From assembly GCA_023432225.1 (NCBI GenBank), contig JAEYUW010000043.1, positions 62,001 through 126,000 of the forward strand: a stretch of DNA of 64,000 nt, read 5' to 3'. Each line of letters begins with the position of its first letter. The stretch's first letter is position 1. The notes below the pieces were generated by a model that was not told the DNA's origin, searched no databases, and saw nothing but the letters and a program-made list of their open reading frames with translations. The translations under genes were made by a program, and so were the position numbers. The stretch comes from Verrucomicrobiota bacterium. GTDB lineage: Bacteria; Verrucomicrobiota; Verrucomicrobiia; Opitutales; Opitutaceae. Shown here piece by piece: positions 24,876-33,138 of this stretch.

Positions 24876-26588
24876 TTACGAGCGCAGCGGCAGCGTCACG
24901 CGCATCGTGGTGCCTTGTGGACCGGTGCTGACGAGCGTGAGTTCGCCATGGTGGTCCTTCACGATGCGCTGTGCGATGCCGAGTCCGAGTCCGGTGCCGT
25001 CGGCGCGGCCGGAGAGGAACGATTCGAAGATCCGCGTGCGGATCGCTTCGGGGATACCCGTGCCGCTGTCGGCAAAGTCGATTTGCACCACCGGGCCAGT
25101 CGCGCCGGCGGCTTCCGTGCAGGTGACGCCGAGAGTGCCGCCGTGTGGCATGGCTTGCACCGCGTTGAGCGCGAGATTGAGGAAAACCTGCTGCAGCTGG
25201 CCCTTGTTGGCCTCGACGTGCAGCGGACGCGCGGGTGGCGTGTAGCGCAGTTGCACACCCGCCTGGCCGAGCTTCGCGCGGAGCAGGAGCAGCGTGTCCT
25301 CGATGATGCCGGCCAGTTGCCAGCGCGAGTGCAGCACGCCGGGCGTGCGCGCGAACGAGAGCACGCGGGCGACGATCGTTTCGAGCTGTTCGATTTTTTC
25401 CGTGATGACCTGCAAGTCGCGGCGGCGCGGATCTTCGGGCGGAAAATCAGTGCCGAGCGCGCCGTGGAGGAGTTTGATGACGGTGAGCGGATTCCGGATC
25501 TCGTGAGCGATCTCGGCGGCGAGCAGGCCGAGCGTGGTGAGCGTTTGGGCTTTGCGCAGGGATTCTTCGGACTGGAAGACGCGGGCGTAGAGGCGGGCGT
25601 TGTGCAGCGCGACGGAGGCAAAGCTGGCGAGAGCGGCGAGCAGGCGCTTCTGCGCGTCGGAGAAGCGGTGCGGGCGGTTCGTGTAGATCGCGAGCACGCC
25701 GGTCGGCGCGCCGTCGACGAGCAGCGGCGCGGCGAGCATCGAGCAAAGTTCGGAGTCGGCGGGCAGGTCGACGGCGCCGTGACCGGTGGTGCCGCTGAGC
25801 TCCTGGAATTCGACGACTTTTCCGAGGCGGAGTGCGGTCGCGATGAGCGAGTCTTCGGCGGCAAACGGCTCGCGGCGCAGCGTGGTGTCCGAGAAGGTCA
25901 GCTCGCTGCTCCACGCCTGGAGTTCGAACATGCGTTGCGAGGGATCGCAGGCGTGGAGCGTGCAGAGTCGGGCTTCGAAGAGGCTGCGGCCGGAGCGCGT
26001 GAGCGTGGCGAGCAGGTCGCTCTCCTCAAGACGCGCGACGAGCGAATGACCGAGCTCGACGAGCGTTTCGAGTTGGGCGGATTCACGCTGCAGACGGTCG
26101 AGTTGCCAGATGCGGTGGAGGGTTCGGCCCGCTTGCTCGGCAAAACGCGCGAGGCGTTGCAGGTCGTGCGCGGTGAACGCGTGGGCCCGATCGGAGTCGA
26201 GATTGAGGCAGCCGATGGCTTGATCGTGGTAGAGAAGAGGCGCCGCCATCTCGCAACGCACGGTGGCGCGCGCCGCGATGTAACGCGGGTCCTGCGTGAC
26301 GTCGGGGACGAGCAGCGGCTCCTTGTGCAACGTGGCCCAGCCGGTGACGCCTTGGCCGAGTTTGAGGGCGAAATTACCGGTGTCGGTCGGCAGGCCGTGG
26401 TGCTTGGAGATTTCGAGGTAACCCGTGTGCGGGTTGAGCAGGCAAAGCGAACCGCTGTCCGCCGGGAAAGCGCGCATGAGCTCGCTGAGCAGCGCGTTTT
26501 CAGCGGCGGCGACGCTCTCGTCTTCGGACGCGAGCGCGGCGATGCGATACAGCACGGCGAGGTCGCGAGGGTCGGCGTCGTTTTCCAT
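24876..26588 (-). CDS. GAF-domain sensor histidine kinase
   Basis: A 570-residue soluble kinase. GAF domain 1 covers about residues 10-160 and GAF domain 2 about 175-335; the dimerisation helix carries the phospho-acceptor His362 in LLAAEIAHEIRNPLTVIKLL; the HATPase domain follows with the N box NLALNAVQAMPHGG and DSGTGIPE. It has no membrane helices or PAS domain, so the signal is probably a cytoplasmic small molecule bound by GAF. No receiver gene is adjacent, which makes it an orphan kinase. It follows the ACT-domain gene by 47 bp on the same strand. Confidence 0.9.
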   Translation of the reverse strand: MENDADPRDLAVLYRIAALASEDESVAAAENALLSELMRAFPADSGSLCLLNPHTGYLEISKHHGLPTDTGNFALKLGQGVTGWATLHKEPLLVPDVTQDPRYIAARATVRCEMAAPLLYHDQAIGCLNLDSDRAHAFTAHDLQRLARFAEQAGRTLHRIWQLDRLQRESAQLETLVELGHSLVARLEESDLLATLTRSGRSLFEARLCTLHACDPSQRMFELQAWSSELTFSDTTLRREPFAAEDSLIATALRLGKVVEFQELSGTTGHGAVDLPADSELCSMLAAPLLVDGAPTGVLAIYTNRPHRFSDAQKRLLAALASFASVALHNARLYARVFQSEESLRKAQTLTTLGLLAAEIAHEIRNPLTVIKLLHGALGTDFPPEDPRRRDLQVITEKIEQLETIVARVLSFARTPGVLHSRWQLAGIIEDTLLLLRAKLGQAGVQLRYTPPARPLHVEANKGQLQQVFLNLALNAVQAMPHGGTLGVTCTEAAGATGPVVQIDFADSGTGIPEAIRTRIFESFLSGRADGTGLGLGIAQRIVKDHHGELTLVSTGPQGTTMRVTLPLRS

Positions 26589-26635
26589 CTCAGCGAGAGG
26601 AGATGACGAGTTTGCCGGCGCTTGAGGAGCGAATT

Positions 26636-27436
26636 CTAGGCCAATGCCGCACCCGCCGCCGCGACGAGGGCGTCGCGCAGATGCTTGAGGCGTGCGGCGT
26701 CGACCGAGCGGTTATCGGCGGGCTCAAGATGGAAAGAGTCGATGGCGAGGCCGCGCTCGGTATGCACGCGGGCGGAGGCGAGACTGAAGCCTTGATCGGA
26801 GATCACCTGCCCGACGCGGTAAAGCAGACCGAAGCGATCGGCGGCATGGATCTCGACGATCACGCGCGGCGAAGCGATCTCGAGATAGACTTCGACGACC
26901 GGCGCATCGAGCGACGAGGGCGGGGCGGCGAACTTGGCCGCCTGCGCGCGGATCGCGGGCGCGAGGTCCTTGTTGCCGACGAGGGCGGACTCGACCGTGC
27001 GGCCGAAAACTTCGCGCGCGACCTCGTCCTGCACCGCGCCGTGCGCGGCGTCGGTGACGACGAAGCTGTCGATCGCGATGTGATCGGTGCGCGTGGTGAT
27101 GCGCGCGGAAAGGATGTTGAGGCCGGCGACGCTGAGCGCGCCCGCGAGCTTGTAGAACAGGCCGGCGCGGTCCCAGGTGACGACGTGGGCCACGCTGCAA
27201 CCGCGCTCGGGCAAGTCGCGCCACTCGATCACGGGCCGCAGCGAGCCGAGGGAGTCGGCGGCGGAGATGTTTTGCAGCAGGCGATTGACCATGCCGATGT
27301 GCAGCGCGACGTCGGCCTCGTCGGTCTGGGCGAAGTAGCGCTCGGGGAGGAGATTGAAGTGCGCAGCAATCTCCTCGGCGCTGACGCCGGAAACCGTCTG
27401 GGCGATGTGCTGTTGGCTGATCAAGTGTCGCTTCAT
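26636..27436 (-). CDS. ACT-domain protein resembling the C-terminus of GlnD
   Basis: A 266-residue protein from the ATG at 27436. Two ACT domains are visible: HVVTWDRAGLFYKLAGALSV followed by GLNILSARITTRTDHIAIDS, and VIVEIHAADRFGLLYRVGQV followed by GFSLASARVHTERGLAIDSF. This spacing and sequence match the tandem ACT tail of the PII uridylyltransferase GlnD, which senses glutamine. The nucleotidyltransferase and HD domains of GlnD are absent, so it cannot modify PII itself. It may be a stand-alone amino-acid sensor, possibly working with the GAF kinase 47 bp downstream. The partner and ligand are inference. Confidence 0.75.
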   Translation of the reverse strand: MKRHLISQQHIAQTVSGVSAEEIAAHFNLLPERYFAQTDEADVALHIGMVNRLLQNISAADSLGSLRPVIEWRDLPERGCSVAHVVTWDRAGLFYKLAGALSVAGLNILSARITTRTDHIAIDSFVVTDAAHGAVQDEVAREVFGRTVESALVGNKDLAPAIRAQAAKFAAPPSSLDAPVVEVYLEIASPRVIVEIHAADRFGLLYRVGQVISDQGFSLASARVHTERGLAIDSFHLEPADNRSVDAARLKHLRDALVAAAGAALA

Positions 27437-27545
27437 GGATGCCGGAACCGTGCCAAGGTTTTTGGGAAAATGCGCCGAAAGCGAGTCCGGGCGAGCGGCA
27501 TTTACCGAGAAAAACCGATGAGGCACGACAGTTGGAAAATTCTCG

Positions 27546-27574
27546 TTGACGGCGAAACTTTCGCACCCTTACTT
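27546..27574 (+). promoter_or_regulatory. Putative sigma-70 promoter of tRNA-Gly
   Basis: TTGACG (27546-27551), 17 bases, TTACTT (27569-27574), with the mature tRNA starting 14 bases downstream. Confidence 0.5.
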
Positions 27575-27587
27575 CGACCTCTCTCAC

Positions 27588-27663
<76 letters not shown>

Positions 27664-27670
27664 TTTTCCC

Positions 27671-27704
27671 AGAGGCGCTTGCCGGTGACGGTAAGCGCCT
27701 CTTT
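27671..27704 (+). terminator. Element-borne terminator behind tRNA-Gly
   Basis: Thirteen-pair stem AGAGGCGCTTGCC / GGTAAGCGCCTCT (one G-T pair), loop GGTGAC, then TT. It is seven bases after the tRNA CCA and inside the element, so it replaces the displaced chromosomal terminator. Confidence 0.75.
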
Positions 27705-27763
27705 GCGTCTAATGGCGACAACATGAGCCATTTGCAAGTTTTGCCTTGGATTGCCCGGGTGCG

Positions 27764-28894
27764 TCAGCTTGCGACCGTCTGCGCCCCGTTCTGACCCCCG
27801 GATGTGTGCAAATTTGTATACACGCCGGGAGCGGGTTTACGCAGCGTAATTTTCGGCAGCTTGGAGACCGCCGAAGCAAGGGGGAGCTGTGCAGCGTCAG
27901 TGTAGATTTTCATCGTCAGCTTGATGTCGCTATGCCGCATCAGCTCCATGACGACACGAGGGGCCGCGCCGCTATTCGTGAGCATCGTCCCGTAGGTGTT
28001 GCGCAGCGCGTGCAGGTCAACCCGACGCCCGGAGGCATCAACGAACGGGATACCCGCGCGCTTGAGATCGCCCCGAAACGCCGGGAGCTTCGGAACGCCC
28101 CGAGGGAACGCCAGGGCGAACGGCGCAGCGTCCGCAGGAATGAACCCGCGAAGAGCGGCAGCAAAGTCCGCGTTGAGGTCGAGAACCGCATCGCGCCGAT
28201 TCTTGGAGATGCTCGCGCGCACCCGAAAGCGGGGGCGATCGCCGGAGAGTTCCAAATCACCGACGCGCAGTTGCCGAATCTCCGAGCGTCGCAGACCCGT
28301 GTTGAGAATGGTCAGATATACCATCGCACGATGCGGAGGCGCGACACTGACGAGCCGTTGCGCCTCCGCCGGAGACAACGCACGCCGGAATTGCTGCGCG
28401 GGCCGCTTATCGCGCCCGACGTGAGCGAGCGGGTTTTCGAGAGCCATCCTTTGATGCACGAGCCAGCGAAAGAACGTGCGGGACAACATCAGCAGATCAT
28501 TGACCGTTTTCGGTTTCAGACCCGACGACGCGCGCCACTCACAGAACGAGCGAGCACTTACGCTGCGTAAATCCACCCAGCCGCAGCGACTGAACAGCTT
28601 GGGCAGTGCGTTACGGTATTTCGACAGCGTGTTATCAGAGCACCCGCGCCCCTCCGCGTCCGCGATGAACGACGCCAGAAGGCCCGCCAGCGGCGTTTTG
28701 GCAGCGTTACGAACCGAGAGGGGAGGCAGTAGGCCCATGTGCTCCTTTTGCCGCTCGTCCGCGAGCCGCATGAGTTCCTGCATAGCAAGGCGGCGGTCCG
28801 TTGTCTTGAGCGCAACGATTGACGTGCGGCCCTCATGGTCGAGGCGCAGCTTGCCCGAATAGTATTTCCCGCGCTTGAAAACGTAGCAGATCAT
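27764..28894 (-). CDS. int: Tyrosine recombinase / integrase of the tRNA-Gly element
   Basis: A 376-residue phage-type integrase. The N-terminal arm-binding and SAM-like core-binding parts (about residues 1-165; LSKYRNALPKLFSRCGW) precede the catalytic domain with the full set: Arg202 (NTGLRRSEI), Lys231, His295 and Arg298 (DLHALRNTYG), His321 (MRHSD) and the nucleophile Tyr331 (MKIYTD). Nothing suggests inactivation. Its ATG (28894) overlaps the stop of the excisionase-like gene by four bases (ATGA), so the two are coupled. The gene ends about 100 bases from attL in the tRNA. It should catalyse site-specific integration and excision at the 26-bp repeat. Confidence 0.95.
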   Translation of the reverse strand: MICYVFKRGKYYSGKLRLDHEGRTSIVALKTTDRRLAMQELMRLADERQKEHMGLLPPLSVRNAAKTPLAGLLASFIADAEGRGCSDNTLSKYRNALPKLFSRCGWVDLRSVSARSFCEWRASSGLKPKTVNDLLMLSRTFFRWLVHQRMALENPLAHVGRDKRPAQQFRRALSPAEAQRLVSVAPPHRAMVYLTILNTGLRRSEIRQLRVGDLELSGDRPRFRVRASISKNRRDAVLDLNADFAAALRGFIPADAAPFALAFPRGVPKLPAFRGDLKRAGIPFVDASGRRVDLHALRNTYGTMLTNSGAAPRVVMELMRHSDIKLTMKIYTDAAQLPLASAVSKLPKITLRKPAPGVYTNLHTSGGQNGAQTVAS

Positions 28895-29085
28895 CGGCGC
28901 ACCTCCGCACGAAGTTTCTCGAGGTAGGCCGCAACGTCGCCCTGACTGACGCGCGACGAGCGCCCGATTTTCAGCGGCCGAGGAAAGCGGCCAGATGCTA
29001 TCTCGCGTTCAAGTGTTCGCCGAGAAACAGCGAGCATTTTCGCGGCATCGGGGACGGAGTAGAGAAGGGGAGCCGTGGCGTGCAT
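28891..29085 (-). CDS. Excisionase-like helix-turn-helix protein (AlpA/HTH_17 type)
   Basis: The ATG at 29085 gives 64 residues: LLYSVPDAAKMLAVSRRTLE is the winged-helix recognition part, and PRPLKIGRSSRVSQGDVAAY the wing and following helix typical of excisionase/AlpA (HTH_17) proteins. A GGGG ribosome site lies five bases upstream. A longer frame upstream has low-complexity, repeat-derived content and is not used. Coupled translation with the integrase suggests a directionality factor or a regulator of integrase expression. Confidence 0.85.
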   Translation of the reverse strand: MHATAPLLYSVPDAAKMLAVSRRTLEREIASGRFPRPLKIGRSSRVSQGDVAAYLEKLRAEVRR

Positions 29086-29629
29086 GGTCCCCGTCAGTCT
29101 ATCAGCCGCACCAAGCCGAATCAGGCTTCTGGACTTGTTATCACACACAGCTCGCCCCGTGCCAAACCGCGAAAGGCGCTGGCAGATCATAAGGGAGCCT
29201 GTGGCGAGAGCCTCTGAGCGGACGCCCGCACTGTCGGGAAGTAGTCGCGCACACAGTAGCGCGGCTACTTCCTCTGGACTTGTTATAGTATAGACAAGGA
29301 AAGGGCGCTCCCGGGGCGCGGCGCTCCGCGCCGCGCGTCCGGGCGCGCCCAATGCGCATCGCGTATCCAACAACAAACGCCCTCTCGCCCCTTCCCCCTC
29401 TCCCAGAGGGAGAGGGGAACCCTCCCGCTCCGCGCTGGCCTGCGAACGTCGTTTCAGCGAGTCGGCTGCATTGCGGCCAGTGCTCGCTCCGCCAAGACAG
29501 CGACGAGCCCAAAGAAGGCCCCGGGGCCTTGCGACCCCGGGGCTGTGATAACGCGTTTCACTATCTCGCATGGCAACGCACGGACTCATGCGAAAGCCCT
29601 CCCTGCCAAAGTTCTGTTGTGTGCGTTCA
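29086..29629. other. Non-coding, hairpin-rich region of the element
   Basis: No credible gene was found. It holds a 14-bp direct repeat (TCTGGACTTGTTAT at 29128-29141 and 29273-29286), a GC hairpin at about 29305-29345, a CCCTCTCCC / GGGAGAGGGG palindrome at about 29396-29418, and a GGCCCCGGGG / CCCCGGGGC hairpin at about 29517-29544. The repeats sit upstream of the excisionase-like gene and could be regulatory or recombination-protein sites. Confidence 0.6.
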
Positions 29630-29866
29630 TCAGCGAAGCTCCTTGAGAACACGGTTGCGAAACCCCGGGCTCATCGCGCGCCCCAAGCGGTAGGCGACGG
29701 AAAAGCGCCGCTCATCGTGCACCGAATTTGCCGACCAAGGGCCATCGGCCAGCCCGGTCAATTTCTTGGCGAACGACTCCGCCTGACGGAAAAGCGCCTC
29801 ATCGGAGAGACGCGTGACACTGCGTTTCTGTGTGCGCACGTGTGCGCGTTTTTGTGTGCGTTGCAT
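29630..29866 (-). CDS. Small basic hypothetical protein of the tRNA-Gly element
   Basis: A 78-residue ORF (MQRTQKRAHVRTQKRS...) with an Arg/Lys-rich N-terminus and a helical C-terminal part with DERRFSVAYRLGRAMSP. An AAAGG site eight bases before the ATG supports translation. No family recognised; being 54 bp from attR it may be a cargo or control gene of the element. Confidence 0.5.
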   Translation of the reverse strand: MQRTQKRAHVRTQKRSVTRLSDEALFRQAESFAKKLTGLADGPWSANSVHDERRFSVAYRLGRAMSPGFRNRVLKELR

Positions 29867-29919
29867 TGTCTGACCTTTCGTTTCTGTTGTGTCACCGGCG
29901 GTTGTGCGTTGGGGTTTTG

Positions 29920-29945
29920 GAGTTCGAGTCTCTTCGCCCGCTCCA
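29920..29945 (+). repeat. attR: 26-bp remnant of the original tRNA-Gly 3' end
   Basis: Exact copy of the tRNA 3' end including CCA, without acceptor 5' half, D arm or anticodon arm, so it is not a second tRNA gene. It is followed after five bases by the original terminator. Confidence 0.92.
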
Positions 29946-29950
29946 CTTTC

Positions 29951-29979
29951 AAAAACCGCTGGTTTCCAGCGGTTTTTTT
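29951..29979 (+). terminator. Original tRNA-Gly terminator, displaced by the element
   Basis: Perfect 12-bp stem AAAAACCGCTGG / CCAGCGGTTTTT, TTT loop, then further T residues. It stands five bases after attR, where the tRNA end was before integration. Confidence 0.9.
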
Positions 29980-29994
29980 ATTATCCCTCGGAGC

Positions 29995-30675
29995 GTGAAC
30001 GCTTCCGAGTTCTTCGCCCTCCCGCCGTCGCTGGCGCGCTTTGCGTCGTTTTTCCCGGCCGAGGTGCCGCCGTGGGAGTGGCTCAATCAGATCGGCGCCG
30101 CGCTGGGCTCGGTCGAGTTCGGCCATCTGGCGCTGTCGCTGCCGCCCGGAGTGCACATCGAGGGCAAGGTCTGGCTCGATCGCTCGGTCAAGCTGCCGCC
30201 TTATGCCACAATTATCGGGCCGGCTTGGATCGGCGCGCGGACGGAAATTCGGCCGGGTGCGTTCATTCGCGGCAATGTGATCGCCGGCGATGGGTGCGTG
30301 TTGGGCAACGCCAGTGAATTCAAAAACTGCCTGCTCCTGGATGGCGTTCAGGCGCCGCACTACAACTACGTCGGTGACTCCATTCTCGGCAACAAGGCCC
30401 ACCTCGGCGCCGGCGTCATCTGCTCGAATCTCCGGCTCGATCAAGGCGAGGTGACCGTCCGTCTGCCCTCCGGCACAGTCGGGACGGGCTTGCGCAAATT
30501 CGGCGCGGTGCTCGGCGACCAGGCCGAGGTCGGCTGCAACGCGGTCCTCAACCCCGGTTCGCTGCTCGGCCCGCGCGCGCTCGTGATGCCGTGCACGCCG
30601 TTCAGCGGTTATCTGCCGGCGGCGACGATCGCGCACGCGCGCACGACGATCAGCCAGATACCGCGGCGAGATTGA
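29995..30675 (+). CDS. Left-handed beta-helix acyl-/nucleotidyltransferase-like protein
   Basis: Starts at GTG 29995 with GGAG just upstream, giving 226 residues; a longer open frame upstream runs through the terminator and attR and is rejected. The central part is a left-handed hexapeptide helix (ATIIGPAWIGARTEIRPGAF, then HYNYVGDSILGNKAHLGAGV and GAVLGDQAEVGCNAVLNPGS). It matches the C-terminal half of GlmU-like UDP-sugar pyrophosphorylase/acetyltransferases as annotated in many Verrucomicrobiota; the Rossmann nucleotidyltransferase half is missing. It may acetylate an amino sugar phosphate, but the substrate is not shown. Confidence 0.75.
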   Translation: MNASEFFALPPSLARFASFFPAEVPPWEWLNQIGAALGSVEFGHLALSLPPGVHIEGKVWLDRSVKLPPYATIIGPAWIGARTEIRPGAFIRGNVIAGDGCVLGNASEFKNCLLLDGVQAPHYNYVGDSILGNKAHLGAGVICSNLRLDQGEVTVRLPSGTVGTGLRKFGAVLGDQAEVGCNAVLNPGSLLGPRALVMPCTPFSGYLPAATIAHARTTISQIPRRD

Positions 30676-30848
30676 GCTGAGATCGCGAGGCAGATTGGCC
30701 ACAAAAAGCACAAAGAGCGCAAAAAAGCCTAACCGAGCTCATGGCCAGAGGTGCCTGCGGGTAACCGAGGCAGGCCCGGGCCCGTGAGCGCAGAGACGCA
30801 AATTCCGCTTCCCATTCCGCGCGCTCTCGGGCGAGATGCCTGATTCGG

Positions 30849-30893
30849 GAAATCGAAAATCGAAAATCGAAAATCGAAAATCCAAAATCGAAA
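30849..30893 (+). repeat. Heptanucleotide tandem repeat (GAAAATC) abutting the trpS start
   Basis: Six near-perfect units of GAAAATC run directly into the ATG at 30894 and occupy the whole ribosome-binding zone. No Shine-Dalgarno sequence is left. The same AAATCGA vocabulary is seen at 52478-52530 and 55198-55250. Confidence 0.85.
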
Positions 30894-31862
30894 ATGGCTA
30901 GAGTTCTCACCGGCATCACGCCCTCGGGCACACTCCACATCGGCAACTATTTCGGCGCCATGCGCCCCGCCATCGAGCTGCAGGCCGGCGGCGATGCGTT
31001 CTACTTCATCGCGGATTACCACTCGATGACCGCGCTGACGGACGCGAAACAGCGCCGCGAGTTCACGCACGGCATCGCCCTCGACTGGCTCGCGTGCGGC
31101 CTCGATCCGCAGAAGGCCGTTTTCTGGCGCCAGAGCGACATCCCGGAAGTCTGCGAACTCACCTGGCTGATCGGCTCGCTCACGCCCATGGGCCTGCTCG
31201 AGCGCGCGCACAGCTACAAGGACAAGACCGCCAAAGGCATCGAGGCCAACTTCGGCCTCTTCGCCTACCCGGTGCTGATGGCCGCCGACATCCTCCTTTT
31301 CGACACGAACGTCGTCCCGGTCGGCAAGGACCAGAAGCAGCACCTCGAGATGACGCGCGACATCGCGATCAAGTTTAACCACACCTACGGCGAAACCTTC
31401 GTCATCCCGGAGGAGCGCATCAGCGAGAGCCTCGCCGTCATCCCGGGCCTCGATGGCCAGAAAATGTCCAAGAGCTACGGCAACACGATCGAGATCTTCG
31501 GCGACGAGAAGGCGCTGCGAAAAAAGATCATGGGCATCGTCATGGACTCGCGCACGCCGCAGGAGCCGAAGCCCGATGCCGACAAGAACCTCGCCGTGCA
31601 ACTGCTCAAGCTCTTCGCGCCGACGGACGTCGCGACGGATTTCGAGAATCGTCTGCGCGCCGGCGGACTCGGCTACGGCGACCTGAAGAAGGCGCTCTTC
31701 GAGCACTACTGGAATTTCTTCGCGCCCTATCGCGCCAAGCGCGTCGAACTCGCCGCGAATCCCGACTACGTCGAGCAAGTCCTGCGCGACGGCGCCACCC
31801 GCGCCCGCGCCGTGGCCGAGCAGACGCTCGCCCGCGCGCGGAAGAACTGCGGGCTGCGGTGA
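30894..31862 (+). CDS. trpS: Tryptophanyl-tRNA synthetase
   Basis: A 322-residue class I synthetase that charges tRNA-Trp. The nucleotide-binding signatures are HIGN (residues 15-18, in TPSGTLHIGNYFG) and KMSKS (in DGQKMSKSYGN). GSLTPMGLLERAHSYKDK and VPVGKDQKQHLEMTRDIA are the tryptophan and tRNA-side segments. Length and motifs fit the normal bacterial enzyme. The start is unusual: the ATG directly follows a GAAAATC tandem repeat with no visible ribosome-binding site, so translation may rely on an unstructured A-rich leader. No tryptophan attenuator or T-box was seen upstream. Confidence 0.95.
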   Translation: MARVLTGITPSGTLHIGNYFGAMRPAIELQAGGDAFYFIADYHSMTALTDAKQRREFTHGIALDWLACGLDPQKAVFWRQSDIPEVCELTWLIGSLTPMGLLERAHSYKDKTAKGIEANFGLFAYPVLMAADILLFDTNVVPVGKDQKQHLEMTRDIAIKFNHTYGETFVIPEERISESLAVIPGLDGQKMSKSYGNTIEIFGDEKALRKKIMGIVMDSRTPQEPKPDADKNLAVQLLKLFAPTDVATDFENRLRAGGLGYGDLKKALFEHYWNFFAPYRAKRVELAANPDYVEQVLRDGATRARAVAEQTLARARKNCGLR

Positions 31863-31877
31863 GGTAGGGCGGTTTTG

Positions 31878-31902
31878 AAGTAGCACCGGCTTCCAGCCGG
31901 CT
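31878..31902. repeat. Single palindrome, GCCGGC stem, after trpS
   Basis: GTAGCACCGGCTTCCAGCCG and GCT: one half of the GTAG-type double-hairpin unit, 15 bases after the trpS stop. Confidence 0.6.
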
Positions 31903-32037
31903 GATTGGAAGGGTGGGCGCCGCTGTCCCTCGCGGCGCCATCTCCCGTCCGCCAACCGCGCGCATCTGATCCGTAGGCAGCGAGCCTGCTCGCGCTACAC
32001 CCACCGACTCACCAGCCCGCGGTTTCGCTCCGCCGGC

Positions 32038-32244
32038 TCAAGGATTCCGCCCTTGCGGCAGCTCCTTCATGCCGACGCCGATGTTCTTCGCGTTGGTTTT
32101 CCGGAGCACATCGATGCCGCGCACGAGATCGCCATACTTCGTGCTTTCCCGGACGTAGACCGCGACGTAGCTGACGCCCTTCGATTCGAGCAGCGAGTTG
32201 ACGAGCGGCACGAGCTCCGCGTCGGCGATGATCGATAAGCAGCT
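32038..32244 (-). pseudogene. C-terminal remnant of an ExbD/TolR-like biopolymer transport protein
   Basis: On the minus strand the frame ending at TGA 32038-32040 reads IIADAELVPLVNSLLESKGV, then VAVYVRESTKYGDLVRGIDV and NAKNIGVGMKELPQGRNP, which resembles the periplasmic C-terminal domain of ExbD/TolR. The frame has no start: just upstream it meets the TAA (32245-32247) of the AT-rich orphan gene, which is in the same frame. The membrane helix and the rest of the domain are missing from the window. So this is a truncated remnant, probably cut when the orphan gene arrived. The ExbD call rests on about 63 residues and is tentative. Confidence 0.5.
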
Positions 32245-33138
32245 TTACGGGACATCGAACAAAATTCTCCAGTTCTCATCAGGATTGAATAGGCTCTCGT
32301 CCTCATTCTCACGCTTGGAGCACCACGATCCAAAGAAGTCCTCAACGTGTCCTTCAGACATGATATGCAGTATGTTCGTAGGTAGTGGATACTTTCGCTG
32401 CAAATACCCCATTCGGTAGCTGTCCTCGCGATCGAAGAAGCTGATGCCATCAATTTCGACGTGGCAGATACGCTGTATTGCTTCGTCGGAGAGGGTAAAC
32501 GTTCCTTTGGCGTTCTTGAGGATTGAGACCTCGATCAATTCCGACTGCATCTGCGCAATTTCGGCGCAGAGTCTTGAGAAGCCAATTACGTCTATATCAG
32601 GTTTCTGAAAAGCATCTCCGCTAGACGGAGCCCTGTATGAGATAAGCTCCCGAAATACTTTTAGATGGGTGATATGTCTGCTCGCCTTTTCGGCCGTAGA
32701 TTTATCGAATTGGCCTACGATTGCCATGGCGACGTTAATTGTCTTCGTGTGGGTGGTTGCTAGTAGAGCGCCGTTCTCCCATGCGGTGTGCGGATTGGTA
32801 AGAATAATTGCCCGCAGTGTGTTCAGGACAGTGTAGTAGTCTAAATATGAAATGACTGACCGAAGGTTCTTCGCGGACGCGAACTCAAGGCTCTGCGCCA
32901 TTACGGACGAACTTAGGATCATCTTTGCAGCAAAATAGATTCGCGAAATCCACTCCGCATTTTTCTCGTTGTCCCAATCCTTCGTTACAGGCGCTACCCC
33001 TTGAAGAAGGCGCTCACAAGTCTTGGTAACGGCGCCTTCATCGCAGGTTGCCGGGATGCAACGAAACTCGTAGGACCATGAGCGACCAGCATAGTTTGTG
33101 CGGCTTTCGATTAGTTTTCGAATATGAATATGGGGCAT
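32245..33138 (-). CDS. AT-rich orphan protein of unknown function
   Basis: A 297-residue protein from the ATG at 33138. I recognise no family. It is mostly helical with several Lys/Asp/Glu-rich stretches; there is no signal peptide or clear membrane helix, and no nuclease or ATPase motif. Base composition and codon use (many AT-ending codons, ATA, TTA, AGA) differ sharply from every neighbour, so it was very likely acquired by transfer. Its stop abuts an ExbD-like remnant in the same frame. The low GC content and isolation are typical of defence or phage-related cargo genes, but nothing in the protein proves that role. Confidence 0.75.
   Translation of the reverse strand: MPHIHIRKLIESRTNYAGRSWSYEFRCIPATCDEGAVTKTCERLLQGVAPVTKDWDNEKNAEWISRIYFAAKMILSSSVMAQSLEFASAKNLRSVISYLDYYTVLNTLRAIILTNPHTAWENGALLATTHTKTINVAMAIVGQFDKSTAEKASRHITHLKVFRELISYRAPSSGDAFQKPDIDVIGFSRLCAEIAQMQSELIEVSILKNAKGTFTLSDEAIQRICHVEIDGISFFDREDSYRMGYLQRKYPLPTNILHIMSEGHVEDFFGSWCSKRENEDESLFNPDENWRILFDVP

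Noticed and set aside
29086..29652. Long N-terminal extension of the excisionase-like gene
   Set aside because: The extra 189 codons are repeat- and hairpin-derived; the ATG at 29085 gives a normal 64-residue protein with a ribosome site.
29920..29945. Possible second tRNA-Gly
   Set aside because: Only the 3' 26 bases are present; it is the attR copy.
29830..29994. Upstream extension of the beta-helix gene across attR and the terminator
   Set aside because: The reading runs through the tRNA remnant and a strong terminator; the GTG at 29995 gives the homologous start.
30849..30893. Possible CRISPR-like array
   Set aside because: Seven-nt units without spacers; a simple tandem repeat. No CRISPR array or cas gene was seen anywhere in the window.
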